From: Phycisphaeraceae bacterium
GTDB taxonomy: Bacteria; Planctomycetota; Phycisphaerae; Phycisphaerales; Zrk34
Reading direction: 5' to 3'
NCBI GenBank assembly: GCA_028282685.1
Contig: JANQHK010000136.1
Span: 1 to 39,500, forward strand
Length of the DNA stretch: 39,500 bases
The position numbers and the translations under genes were made by a program. The notes below the pieces were generated by a model that was given only the letters and a program-made list of their open reading frames with translations, was not told where the DNA came from and ran no database searches. Positions within the stretch are counted from its first letter, which is position 1; each line of letters starts with the position of its first letter. Of this stretch, positions 1 to 7,205 are shown in pieces.

Positions 1-99
1 CCGGCGTCACAACCCGCCGACCATCTGTCGCGCCGTCCTGCGTCGCGCCGGTGTTGAGCCCGGTTTTGTTGCCGAGCGTATAGGTCGACGTTGCCTCAG
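1..99. repeat. Terminal direct repeat, left copy
   Basis: The first 99 bases are identical to the last 99 (39402-39500). Together with a gene that reads through the joint without a frame break, this shows the sequence closes into a circle. A repeat of this length could be the residual overlap of an assembler at one k-mer size, or less likely a true short terminal redundancy. Confidence 0.95.
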
Positions 100-205
100 T
101 ATAGGTCGTGGGCGCCTGCGAACAGACGTCCATCCGCGTGCCGTTCGTGTCCGCCCAATCAAGCCCTTGGTCGCGAACCTCGTCATTGATGAACTCGCCG
201 GCCAT
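1..205 (-). CDS. Origin-spanning virion-associated protein, N-terminal part
   Basis: This gene starts at the ATG at 205, after a GGAGA ribosome-binding site that lies over the stop of the gene at 209-427. It runs off the left end of the window in frame and continues at 39401 down to 39226. Joined across the circle it encodes 126 residues beginning MAGEFINDEV, rich in Thr, Gly and Ser, with no Cys-rich or enzymatic motif. I recognise the type (TYTLGNKTG and DGRRVV segments) as a small protein common beside head genes of alphaproteobacterial phages and prophages. Its function is not established. Its place between the portal-proximal genes and the repeat protein suggests a minor head or decoration component, which is inference. 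Confidence 0.85.
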   Translation of the reverse strand, partial: MAGEFINDEVRDQGLDWADTNGTRMDVCSQAPTTYTEATSTYTLGNKTGLNTGATQDGATDGRRVVTP

Positions 206-208
206 CGA

Positions 209-427
209 TCAGTCTCCCGTGGCCGCCTCAAGCGCGGCGTCATAGGTATCGAACGTCTCCACGAGCGCCCAATAGGTTTCCTTCACGGTCTTGTTGTGTT
301 TGTCCTTCCAAGACCGTTCGCGTTGTTGATAGAACCGCCACTTGCCGCCAAGCCTCTCCGGCTGTTGCTCGATGCGCTTGATGCCATCGATCTCATAGGC
401 TGCGGGACCGACCCTTTTTACCGCCAT
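209..427 (-). CDS. Small hypothetical head-region protein
   Basis: 72 residues, starting at ATG 427 after a GAGGGG ribosome-binding site a few bases upstream. It sits 7 bases after the portal stop and 3 bases before the next start, so it is part of the head operon. The sequence is mixed charge, with aromatic residues in its central part (RFYQQRERSWKDKHNK) and an acidic C-terminus, and no recognisable domain. Its compact position between portal and the following small gene suggests a minor virion or assembly role. I do not recognise the family with confidence. Confidence 0.8.
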   Translation of the reverse strand: MAVKRVGPAAYEIDGIKRIEQQPERLGGKWRFYQQRERSWKDKHNKTVKETYWALVETFDTYDAALEAATGD

Positions 428-434
428 TTTCCCC

Positions 435-2669
435 TCACTGCGTCGTCATCGTGTAGGAAACCGCGCCGATGGCCCGGCCGTTCTCGTCACGCTGCAACTC
501 AACTTGCTTGGGCGCCGCTTGCGCCGCCTGCATGTTCGACAGCGCCGCGACCAGACCTTGGAGCAACGCCACCAACTGCGCGTGCATCTCGTCCTGGCGC
601 GATACTACACGCGGATTGCCGTTCTCGTCCATGTCTTGGCGTAGATTGTTTTCTGCCATGAACCGCTCTTGCTCCAAAACCATCTTGTCGCGCTCGAAAT
701 CCATTTTCTCGCGCTCAAGATCGATTTTCTCGCGGTCGACCGACATTTTCGCCTTATCTGTTTGCGCCTTGATCGCATCGCCTTGCAGACCACGTTTCAG
801 TTCGGCGTTCTCCGCTTCCGCCTGTTGCAGGCGCTTGACGATCTCCTGCATCTGCTTCTGGATTTCCGGCGGAACCTTCTGCGCGGCCGGATTGATTTTC
901 TCAAGCCGCTTGGCGATCTCATCAGCCCCCGGCCAATCGAAATTCTTGGCCATCAGGTCGCCAATCACCGGTGCTGCCGCCGGGAAGGCGCGCACAAGTT
1001 CCGTCATCTGCGCCGCCGCTTCCTCGCGCCGCGTCGTGAAGCTCGGTCCTGACGTCACAGTCAGATCGTACTTGCCGGCCGTCACGTCGTGCATGTCAAT
1101 AATCGCGTCACCCTGATCGTCCCTTGCCGGCTGGCCATTATCACCGATACGCGGCACCGGTTTGTTGATCTGCGCCGCGCGTTCCGTTCCATCCTCGCCA
1201 ATCAAGCGCACCACGCGCGGCCTGTCATAGACCTGTGGAATGAGATCAATAAGCACCCGGCCACCATGACGGATCGCGCGCACCAGATTGTCGATGAAAT
1301 GGAAAGTGGCAACATCGCCCTCACGCTGACGGGCAAGGATTGCGCGCCCCGACGTCTCGTTGGAGCGAGCCCCAAGCGACGCATCGTACAGCCCGATGAT
1401 GGCTTTCATGTCATCGGATGCGTTCAACGCCTCCTGCAAAGCACCCGCCGCCGCGCCGCTGTCAAGTGGCTGTCTGGTCGGTGGCGCCGCACCCGCGACC
1501 GGATCGTATTCGAGGTAGGGGTGATTGTCTGTGTTCGCGGTCGACCAGTTGTCGGCGTCGGTCGCAAAAGAACCTGTCGGCCCGATATAGGGGACACGCG
1601 GTGCCAGCGCGACAAGTTCGGTCGAGGCGCTGCGCCAATAGTTCATCATTCGCTGCGCGTCTTTGGCGTGGTGGATCAGCGAGCGGAAATAGCGTTTGCC
1701 CTCAACGTCGAACTCGTCGCCATAAACCGGGATGATCGGGATAAACCGGCCCGGCCACTCGTTCGTTTCCAGCACGTCAACACCGCTGACGATATACTGT
1801 GTCACGCGATGCGTCCTGGCCATCCGGCGCGACATGATCTGCACCGCACCAGCTATAATCGACATTGCGACAGGCGCCAAATCAGGATCGATTTTTTTTG
1901 GATCAACCGCGCCAAGCCCATCCTTGATGCTGGTCACGCCGAAAAGGTCTTCGACGGCGAATGTGCGGCCACTGCTCAACAGGACAATTTCTCGCTCGGC
2001 CTCGACCCGCTTCCAAAATTCGGCCTTCAACACGTTTTCTTCGGTCAACCACGGGTCGCTGATACCGCTCCACGCGGCCGCCGAAAAATCGACCGCAGCC
2101 CTACTGTCATATTCCTCCTCGAAAAGCTTGCGCGGAACGGGCTCGACCACCAGAGACGTGTTCCAGTCGGAGCTATCGGCTTCAACCGAATGCGGGTCGC
2201 CATAGACCGAATACGGATTGGCAATGCGATCAATCCGCAAATCCATCTCAAACGCATCGTCATAGGCGTAGTCCATGGAGACCCGGAAATATCCCACACC
2301 ACCGGTCACGGCGCACTCGACCGCCGTATCGTAGGCGACGTCCGCGTTGGACGAATATTCGATGTTGCGGATCATCCCATTCATGATGTCCGCTGTTTCC
2401 GTGTCGGCGGCGCTGTCGACAGGGTGAACCTTGATGCTCGGCTTGTTCTGCCGGGCGTCGTTCACAACTTGGCGGATGAAGGCCGGCATTTTGTTGATGG
2501 TCAAGCAGGGGCGAGACTTGTTCTCGCGTTTCACGCGAACGTCATCGGGCCACTGTTCGCCAAGCCGCGCGAAACGGACGTCCTCAACCGACTGCGTGCG
2601 CCATTCCTGCTCGTTGCTCGTGGCAGTCTCAAGCGCGTCCTTGGCCTCTTTGAGAATATCGTCAGCCAT
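435..2669 (-). CDS. Portal protein, P22 type
   Basis: 744 residues, the size expected for a P22-like portal, which forms the dodecameric ring at the single head vertex through which DNA enters and leaves. The N-terminus (about residues 1-110) carries the family signature: an acidic helix, then RPCLTINKMPAFIRQVVNDA, then KPSIKVHPVD. The centre holds the clip and stem region. The C-terminal part (about 590-700) is a long charged coiled coil in which EKMDFERDKM-like heptads repeat, comparable to the barrel of P22 portals. The start at 2669 overlaps the end of the preceding gene by 8 bases. It lies after TerL and two small genes, in normal order. Confidence 0.93.
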   Translation of the reverse strand: MADDILKEAKDALETATSNEQEWRTQSVEDVRFARLGEQWPDDVRVKRENKSRPCLTINKMPAFIRQVVNDARQNKPSIKVHPVDSAADTETADIMNGMIRNIEYSSNADVAYDTAVECAVTGGVGYFRVSMDYAYDDAFEMDLRIDRIANPYSVYGDPHSVEADSSDWNTSLVVEPVPRKLFEEEYDSRAAVDFSAAAWSGISDPWLTEENVLKAEFWKRVEAEREIVLLSSGRTFAVEDLFGVTSIKDGLGAVDPKKIDPDLAPVAMSIIAGAVQIMSRRMARTHRVTQYIVSGVDVLETNEWPGRFIPIIPVYGDEFDVEGKRYFRSLIHHAKDAQRMMNYWRSASTELVALAPRVPYIGPTGSFATDADNWSTANTDNHPYLEYDPVAGAAPPTRQPLDSGAAAGALQEALNASDDMKAIIGLYDASLGARSNETSGRAILARQREGDVATFHFIDNLVRAIRHGGRVLIDLIPQVYDRPRVVRLIGEDGTERAAQINKPVPRIGDNGQPARDDQGDAIIDMHDVTAGKYDLTVTSGPSFTTRREEAAAQMTELVRAFPAAAPVIGDLMAKNFDWPGADEIAKRLEKINPAAQKVPPEIQKQMQEIVKRLQQAEAENAELKRGLQGDAIKAQTDKAKMSVDREKIDLEREKMDFERDKMVLEQERFMAENNLRQDMDENGNPRVVSRQDEMHAQLVALLQGLVAALSNMQAAQAAPKQVELQRDENGRAIGAVSYTMTTQ

Positions 2670-2853
2670 CGTCTCGATCTTTCAATTCGATATGGACGTT
2701 GCCCAACTCGCAACGGTAACTGCGCACCATCGGCAGTTTTTGGCCAGTCAGGTCTTCATACTGCTTGAACAACTCGTGAATGGCCGGCGCGATCACGCGC
2801 GGCAGCATTTTGTCACTGAGATGGTCCGCGCTGATCTCGACGCGGGCGATCAT
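2662..2853 (-). CDS. Small hypothetical protein between TerL and portal
   Basis: 63 residues, starting MIARVEIS at ATG 2853, which shares one base with the preceding stop (TGATG). An in-frame extension further upstream would lie inside the zinc ribbon gene and has no ribosome-binding site, so the coupled start is preferred. The protein looks helical (VIAPAIHELFKQYEDLTG) with no catalytic motif. Its end overlaps the portal start by 8 bases. It is probably co-expressed with the portal. Function unknown. Confidence 0.75.
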   Translation of the reverse strand: MIARVEISADHLSDKMLPRVIAPAIHELFKQYEDLTGQKLPMVRSYRCELGNVHIELKDRDDG

Positions 2854-3128
2854 CAATCGGGCTCCGGTGTTAAGCCGCAGTTCGGGCACACCGGCCCTTC
2901 CGGCGTCAGGAAAAACAACGTTTCGCCACAAGCGCAGTACCAGACTTCATCCGGTTCGACGTAATGAAACGGACGGCTATTGTTCGCGCCACACGACGGG
3001 CAGGTTGCCGCCAATTCGCCAACTTCAATTCGTCCTTCCCAATGATCGCCGCATGTCCGGCAAACCATCTCGCCGGAAACAAGGTCCCTTGACCTGTGAT
3101 CATCGAGGCAAATGACGTCCGCTGTCAT
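2853..3128 (-). CDS. Double zinc ribbon protein
   Basis: 91 residues, starting at ATG 3128 in an ATGA overlap with the TerL stop. Four cysteine pairs are visible: C23-x2-C26, C43-x2-C46, C65-x-C67 and C81-x2-C84, giving two likely zinc-binding ribbons. Zinc ribbons of this kind bind nucleic acid or proteins and have no enzymatic motif. Its position between TerL and portal suggests a DNA-packaging or early head accessory role, but this is inference from location only. Confidence 0.82.
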   Translation of the reverse strand: MTADVICLDDHRSRDLVSGEMVCRTCGDHWEGRIEVGELAATCPSCGANNSRPFHYVEPDEVWYCACGETLFFLTPEGPVCPNCGLTPEPD

Positions 3129-4447
3129 CCCATCCATCCCTGCGAACTGGCAGTTGTGCGCGCGCGCTGCTGCGGTGCAACCGGTGGCGTGTGGTCGATA
3201 CATACCAGACCGAACGCATCTGCGCCATGGCTCGACCAATCGTGTTCCGGCCCCAATCCCACATTTCGCTTGTCGTCAATTCTTTCGTGATACCAGCCAA
3301 GCGCCGAACGTCCCGGTCCCGTCGTTTCTTCATTGAACCAGCATCGCGAAAAGACCTTCCGCATCGCCTCGACACGGCGCATCGCCGCGCCCTTACCACC
3401 ATGCGGAACCGTCTTGGTGCGAAACCCGGCGTTTTTCACATGCTGCACGTACTGGATAGCAAAGATTTTTTCGCGGTGCTCGCCATCATGCGGCAGCACA
3501 CACAACGCATTTTCATATCCACTATCCCGCAGCCAGTTTAGATGCGCCTCTAGCGGCTGGCCGACCGCCTCATAATAGTCGAGTACGAGAATGGATTGAC
3601 CGACAAACTGCACGATCCAGATCGCAGTCGCGTCACCGACGCCAATATCCCAATAGGCGCGAAGCTCAACAGTCGGTTCACGCGACACGCGACCAATGCG
3701 ACCGGCCGCCTGCGCTTCCGCCAGATGCCGCGCCAGATACGCGCCGGCAACAACCTTCACATAGTCGCCCTCCCATATGTGGGCGTATTGCTCCGGGTTG
3801 TCTTTGAGACAGTCTAGCCGCTCCTGCTCAAGGACCTCTGGAAACCAAGGGTTGTCATTCCAGTTGATATGCACCACGGAAGCACTCGTCGGCCTCTGGG
3901 TGGGATTTGCGAAGATCGCATCGACCGCATCTGTCGGGAAGCGCGGATTGTAGGAATACCACAGTTCGGACGCGAGCCCGAGGCGTGGAGCATCCCAGCG
4001 CAATGTCGGACGCAAAAGCTCGACTGACCGCCCCGACAGTGTGTGCGCTTCCTCTGTCCATGCGCCGTGAAACCCTTCCAGTGATTTCACACTTTCCGCA
4101 TTGTGGTCGGCCATGCCCTGAAACAGGAATAGGCCGTCGCCTGGCGTCTCGATGCGATCCGCGAAAACGCGGAACCCGTCAGCCTCGCCGAAGCCGAACT
4201 TAGCTATTTTCGTCTCGATAAGGTGCTTGGCGCTTTCCTTGAGGGTCTTTTGCACTTCACGGGTGCAGAAAAACCGCAACCCCTCGCCCGCCACCGATGG
4301 CCAATCGGCTGCTCGCTCAACGGCGCGCTCAGCAAAGAAATGCGATTTGCCCGAGCCCCGTCCACCCTTTGCGATCTTGTGTCTGTTCGGGGCGAGGAGC
4401 GGCTTGAACGCCCTTGCGACCTCAACCCGACGTCGCCTCACTTGCAT
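3125..4447 (-). CDS. terL: Terminase large subunit
   Basis: 440 residues from the ATG at 4447, chosen because a GAAGG ribosome-binding site lies 7-8 bases upstream; it overlaps the end of TerS by 26 bases. This is the packaging motor and nuclease. The N-terminal ATPase shows Walker A GGRGSGKS (about 28-35) and Walker B AWTEEAH (about 129-135). The C-terminal RNase H-like nuclease shows YWDIGVGDAT (first metal-binding Asp near 267), PHDG, and SSHGADAFG near the end, which supplies another acidic residue. The overall pattern is that of Terminase_3 (PBSX/P22-like) proteins. It acts with TerS at the portal to fill the prohead. Confidence 0.95.
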   Translation of the reverse strand: MQVRRRRVEVARAFKPLLAPNRHKIAKGGRGSGKSHFFAERAVERAADWPSVAGEGLRFFCTREVQKTLKESAKHLIETKIAKFGFGEADGFRVFADRIETPGDGLFLFQGMADHNAESVKSLEGFHGAWTEEAHTLSGRSVELLRPTLRWDAPRLGLASELWYSYNPRFPTDAVDAIFANPTQRPTSASVVHINWNDNPWFPEVLEQERLDCLKDNPEQYAHIWEGDYVKVVAGAYLARHLAEAQAAGRIGRVSREPTVELRAYWDIGVGDATAIWIVQFVGQSILVLDYYEAVGQPLEAHLNWLRDSGYENALCVLPHDGEHREKIFAIQYVQHVKNAGFRTKTVPHGGKGAAMRRVEAMRKVFSRCWFNEETTGPGRSALGWYHERIDDKRNVGLGPEHDWSSHGADAFGLVCIDHTPPVAPQQRARTTASSQGWMG

Positions 4448-4859
4448 CGATTGCCTTCGGGTCAACGATCTCGTACTCGACCACGGTCTTGACGGGCCTG
4501 TCCGGGTTGCCCTCGATCACCGATGTTTTGCGTTCGGTGTAATCGTCGCGGAACCGGGCCTGCATGGACGTTTTCCAGAGCGCCGCCTGAAAGAATTTCT
4601 TACCAAGCCCCTCCTGGCCTACCTCTTCCCACCAAGCCTGCTCCAGTTCCTTCGCGCGATTGAGCGCAGTCCGAAACTCGGAGTGTTTTTCACCCCATCT
4701 CAGAAGTGTGGTTCTGGGAATATCCAGAATGGCACTGATTTGGGTCAGTGATTTTCCACGAGCGCCAAGTTCGGTCACCATCTCGCAATATCTCGGATCG
4801 TAGGTTGTCGGGCGTCCGAGTGGTTCTTCCCATGGTTTGTAAATGGCCGTGCCAGCCAT
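4422..4859 (-). CDS. terS: Terminase small subunit (probable)
   Basis: 145 residues from ATG 4859, preceded by GCGAGG about 7 bases upstream. A longer reading from 4883 would begin inside a strong hairpin and is rejected. The N-terminal third holds a helix-turn-helix (GKSLTQISAILDIPRTTLLRWG), and the middle is helical and rich in Glu and Trp. This fits a TerS that recognises phage DNA and stimulates TerL. It lies directly before TerL with overlapping ends. The C-terminus (VVEYEIVDPKAID) is short and acidic, as in other small terminases. Confidence 0.85.
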   Translation of the reverse strand: MAGTAIYKPWEEPLGRPTTYDPRYCEMVTELGARGKSLTQISAILDIPRTTLLRWGEKHSEFRTALNRAKELEQAWWEEVGQEGLGKKFFQAALWKTSMQARFRDDYTERKTSVIEGNPDRPVKTVVEYEIVDPKAIDASEATSG

Positions 4860-4879
4860 GATCAACCTCGCTGAACGCA

Positions 4880-4915
4880 ACACGGGGCCGGGAGGGTGTC
4901 TCTCCGGCCCCGTGT
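4880..4915. other. Strong 12-bp inverted repeat upstream of TerS
   Basis: ACACGGGGCCGG at 4880-4891 pairs perfectly with CCGGCCCCGTGT at 4904-4915, leaving a 12-base loop. No run of T follows on the minus strand, so it is not a classical terminator. It lies in the leader of TerS, between it and the HTH gene at 4981. Possible roles are an attenuator, an mRNA-stabilising hairpin or part of a packaging site. Confidence 0.8.
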
Positions 4916-4980
4916 CACATCAAAAGGAAACCTCTTGGGAGGAGGCATCACAACCCTATTACAGACGATTGAGAATACTG

Positions 4981-5202
4981 TCAACCAGAGGCCGCCCAGT
5001 CATCCGGCCTGTAACCAGAAAGATAGGCCCGCATCAAACGAATGTATCGGGGTGGGGGTGTTCGGGCTGTGCTCGCGCTGGCGGGTGCCTCGAAAGCACG
5101 CTGTGACCTTGGGTCGGTGTCCATGAGACGCGCCATCTCAACAAGCGTCAGGCCCAACGTGTGCCGGGCCTGCTTGATCTTTTGGGGAGATATATTAGGC
5201 AT
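4981..5202 (-). CDS. HTH DNA-binding protein upstream of terminase
   Basis: 73 residues. The N-terminal half reads as an XRE-type helix-turn-helix (SPQKIKQARHTLGLTLVEMA then RLMDTDPRSQRAFE), and the end is helical (YIRLMRAYLSGYRPDDW). This resembles small phage regulators that pair an XRE fold with a short C-terminal helix. It starts at ATG 5202, overlapping the preceding gene by 8 bases, and is the last gene before the TerS leader. It could regulate packaging genes or help TerS bind DNA. The helix spacing after the first two helices is irregular, so DNA binding is likely but not certain. Confidence 0.72.
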   Translation of the reverse strand: MPNISPQKIKQARHTLGLTLVEMARLMDTDPRSQRAFEAPASASTARTPPPRYIRLMRAYLSGYRPDDWAASG

Positions 5203-5377
5203 CTAACCAGTCGTCATCATTCTCCCATATGCGTTGAAATTCCTCGGCGGTCGGGGCTTTGGCGGCGATGCGCTCGATCTCGGTGCGGGTGATGTTGTAG
5301 GCATAAAGCTGCTCGACGGCGCGCACGAAACCGCTCGATCCGATCTGATACGTTTCGTATATTTCAGCCAAGGTCAT
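5195..5377 (-). CDS. Small hypothetical protein, first gene of the packaging operon
   Basis: 60 residues, starting MTLAEIYETY at ATG 5377. An AAAGGGAAG ribosome-binding site lies 6 bases upstream, and a good promoter lies just beyond it (5412-5440). The longer in-frame start near 5440 would overlap the promoter and is rejected. The protein is helical and acidic at the end (RIWENDDDWLDA). It is the first cistron of the operon leading into the HTH gene and terminase. Function unknown. Confidence 0.75.
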   Translation of the reverse strand: MTLAEIYETYQIGSSGFVRAVEQLYAYNITRTEIERIAAKAPTAEEFQRIWENDDDWLDA

Positions 5378-5411
5378 CGGTTCTTCCCTTTGTTTCCTGT
5401 TTGATGATTTC

Positions 5412-5440
5412 AATATAGGGGCATATGCGCCTATTGTCAA
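5412..5440 (-). promoter_or_regulatory. Sigma70-like promoter with embedded operator, packaging operon
   Basis: On the minus strand: -35 TTGACA (5435-5440), a 17-base spacer, -10 TATATT (5412-5417). The spacer and -10 region contain a near-perfect palindrome at 5415-5434 (ATAGGCGCATATGCCCCTAT as read on the minus strand, one mismatched pair). The predicted start of transcription lies about 25-30 bases before the ATG at 5377. It would drive the terminase and head genes. Confidence 0.82.
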
Positions 5441-5455
5441 TGGCTTTCGTGAAAA

Positions 5456-5481
5456 CCCCGGCTGAATTTCTTCAACCGGGG
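5456..5481 (-). terminator. Rho-independent terminator after the VWA gene
   Basis: CCCCGGTTGAA pairs with TTCAGCCGGGG (one G-U pair) around a 4-base loop. It is followed on the minus strand by TTTTC (5451-5455). It lies 44 bases after the stop of the VWA-domain gene and just before the promoter at 5412-5440, so it separates the two minus-strand transcription units. Confidence 0.82.
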
Positions 5482-5524
5482 CTGCTGAATTGTTCCCACA
5501 CAGTCTACTACATTGGCACCCCCG

Positions 5525-6106
5525 TCACTTAGCGGCCTCGCGATCCTCGTCGGACCATGCCACCTTGTTGTCGCCGGTCTTGGCGTAGTTCGTGGCCCGC
5601 ATAGCCATAGCCGTCATCGTGGCGCCGATATTGTCCTTGCTGGTGTTCATGGTTTGGGCTCTCGCGATACCCAAACTGCCGGCCTCGTCAAATGCGTCAA
5701 AATCAGCGCCAATAAACACAACGTCATAGCCGCTCGATTTCCATTGCTCGATCAGACCGCGTGCGCTGTCCCTGGTCATCTCGCGTGAGGCATTTTCCTT
5801 GCCATCGGTCAGTATGCAGATCGACACCCGCTTGCCCTTGACCAGTCCGCCGAGCTTGCCAATCGCATCAAGAAGTGGCGTCATCGAGCGCGGTGTGATC
5901 TCGTCAGGATAGATCGTAGACCAATCCTTGGCCTTCACGCCGTCGCGCACGACATCAAAGCTCTGGCTGTCAAAGCTTGCGATGGTGATCTTCGCCTTGG
6001 GCTCGCTTTCGGCGAGCTTTTCGGCATAGGCATTGAGTGCGCCGATAGTTTCAACCCAATGAGTTGCCATGGACCCGGAACGGTCCAGCAGAATGAATGA
6101 TTTCAT
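5525..6106 (-). CDS. VWA-domain protein with intact MIDAS site
   Basis: 193 residues, starting at ATG 6106 with AAGGAG about 9 bases upstream. The whole protein is one von Willebrand factor A fold. The metal-ion-dependent adhesion site is complete: D8-R-S10-G-S12, Thr near 76 (SMTPLLDAI) and D101 (CILTDGKEN). There is no signal peptide or membrane segment, so it should be cytoplasmic. VWA domains bind partner proteins through a divalent metal, and in bacteria they often work with AAA ATPases, but no such partner is visible here. It is the last gene of the 8.3-5.5 kb unit. Its role in a phage cycle is unknown. Confidence 0.9.
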   Translation of the reverse strand: MKSFILLDRSGSMATHWVETIGALNAYAEKLAESEPKAKITIASFDSQSFDVVRDGVKAKDWSTIYPDEITPRSMTPLLDAIGKLGGLVKGKRVSICILTDGKENASREMTRDSARGLIEQWKSSGYDVVFIGADFDAFDEAGSLGIARAQTMNTSKDNIGATMTAMAMRATNYAKTGDNKVAWSDEDREAAK

Positions 6107-6123
6107 TTTCAGTTTCTCCTTTT

Positions 6124-6288
6124 TCAGTTGCGGTCAGTTTCGTTTTCAAGTGCATCACGCATTTCTTCATAGCTCGGCAAGATCGTTGACCACCCGCGCC
6201 GATTAAATTCCTCGAAAGCAAGTTGTGCACAGTCGCAGGCGTGAATATCTATCCAATCAGTGGAGTGGATTTTGGGATGTTTTGGCAT
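6124..6288 (-). CDS. Small hypothetical protein
   Basis: 54 residues beginning MPKHPKIHST. The start codon shares one base with the stop of the gene before it (TGATG), which supports translation by coupling. The sequence is acidic at its end (SYEEMRDALENETDRN) and includes a CDC motif in the first half. It lies between the Tat-like protein and the VWA protein, so all three are likely co-expressed. Function unknown. Confidence 0.72.
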   Translation of the reverse strand: MPKHPKIHSTDWIDIHACDCAQLAFEEFNRRGWSTILPSYEEMRDALENETDRN

Positions 6289-6698
6289 CATAACCCTTTC
6301 TTGAACTGGTGGATCAAATTATGGATTGCCTCTTGTTGCTGATACCGGCGCCATTGTCTTTCAAGATCGCGATCAATCATGCCCTGCTTGTGGACGCCTG
6401 AAACCGATCTCAGCGCTTCCACGCGGGCAATGGCGTGCCTACCAGTCACCGCTTCCTGGCGAAGGTTCTCAACCGCTCGCTCGGAAATCTCCGCATCCGT
6501 CGCCTTACCGGAAGCGCGCCGCCGCAGCCATTCGATATGATCGAAGGGTATATCCACTTCCGGCACTGGTTGAACCGCGCCATATAGGTCAGTCGAAAAC
6601 TCACCGGAAAAGCTGGTGATACCCTGCCGCGCAATCGAAGGCGCGGAGGTGACAGCACCAGCGGCGGCCTTGAAAAGATTGCGTCTATTCAACCCCAT
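6288..6698 (-). CDS. Protein with Tat-like N-terminus
   Basis: 136 residues starting MGLNRRNLFKAAAGAV. The N-terminus has the layout of a twin-arginine export signal: R5-R6, then NLFK, a short Ala/Gly-rich stretch and then polar sequence. The hydrophobic stretch is short, so export is plausible rather than certain. The rest is charged and helical (ERAVENLRQEAVTGRHAIAR) with no enzyme motif. A promoter lies about 150 bases upstream (6852-6880). The gene ends in a TGATG overlap with the next small gene. Possible roles are a periplasmic or membrane-associated phage protein, or a virion protein whose N-terminus only resembles a signal. Confidence 0.8.
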   Translation of the reverse strand: MGLNRRNLFKAAAGAVTSAPSIARQGITSFSGEFSTDLYGAVQPVPEVDIPFDHIEWLRRRASGKATDAEISERAVENLRQEAVTGRHAIARVEALRSVSGVHKQGMIDRDLERQWRRYQQQEAIHNLIHQFKKGL

Positions 6699-6851
6699 AG
6701 CTCAACTCATTGTGATCACGCGTGCAACTGCCAACAGGGTGCCATTGCCCACCGCTCGCAACGCGAACGCCTCTCGATGGAGAACCTCCATGAGAAACAG
6801 GCTCCAATAGAAACTGACGATCCGGCAAACCTCATTCCCTTTGATGACTGC

Positions 6852-6880
6852 ATCATAGCCTATTATAGGCTATTGGTCAA
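6852..6880 (-). promoter_or_regulatory. Sigma70-like promoter with perfect 19-bp operator palindrome
   Basis: On the minus strand: -35 TTGACC (6875-6880), 17-base spacer, -10 TATGAT (6852-6857). Inside lies a perfect palindrome at 6855-6873, ATAGCCTAT and ATAGGCTAT around one central base. It would transcribe the Tat-like, small and VWA genes. The roughly 150-base leader from here to 6698 holds only short, doubtful reading frames. Confidence 0.82.
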
Positions 6881-7103
6881 CAAGAGGGCGCTTCATCTGC
6901 ACGACGTTATCGGGTGCAGGCTTGGCCTTGCGTGGCGTGGGCTTCGGCTTGTGTTCGCCACACCAATCCTTCGAAAGCGTCCTCACAAAGCTGTCGGCGG
7001 TATGATGGTTCATCGCCCGGCTTGGAGGAAAACGACGGCACTGACCGTTCATCCCATCCGTGAGCTTCCAGAAAGCGCATGTTTTGCAACTCTTACCCTT
7101 CAT
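6870..7103 (-). CDS. Small Cys-motif protein (CKTCAFW)
   Basis: 77 residues from ATG 7103, chosen over an upstream in-frame ATG because AAAAGG lies at the right distance. It begins MKGKSCKTCAFW and has further cysteines (GQCRRFPPS and DWCGEH), giving a C-x2-C ... C ... C pattern that could bind zinc. The C-terminus is basic and Pro-rich. I recognise this as a type of small Cys-rich protein frequent in rhizobial phages. Function unknown. Its 3' end overlaps the promoter at 6852-6880. Confidence 0.75.
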   Translation of the reverse strand: MKGKSCKTCAFWKLTDGMNGQCRRFPPSRAMNHHTADSFVRTLSKDWCGEHKPKPTPRKAKPAPDNVVQMKRPLVDQ

Positions 7104-7186
7104 TGCCTTTTCCCCGATTTTCCCATTATCCCCGATTTCCACAGACTAATAATAGTAACCTTGTTTTCTGTATCTGTTATCTTGGC

Positions 7187-7201
7187 ACGTTTCAGAAACG
7201 T
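7187..7201. other. 15-bp perfect palindrome
   Basis: ACGTTTC and GAAACGT around one central base, between the stop of the gene at 7206 and the start at 7103. It could be an operator or a small transcript hairpin. No promoter of good quality was seen beside it. Confidence 0.55.
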
Positions 7202-7205
7202 TTCA

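Noticed and set aside
1089-2768. Long plus-strand open frame of 559 residues
   Set aside because: It lies wholly antisense to the portal gene, has no ribosome-binding site and reads as the mirror of high-GC codon use.
6716-6835. Short minus-strand frame in the leader of the Tat-like gene
   Set aside because: The possible ribosome-binding site touches the ATG, so initiation is unlikely; no coupling to neighbours.
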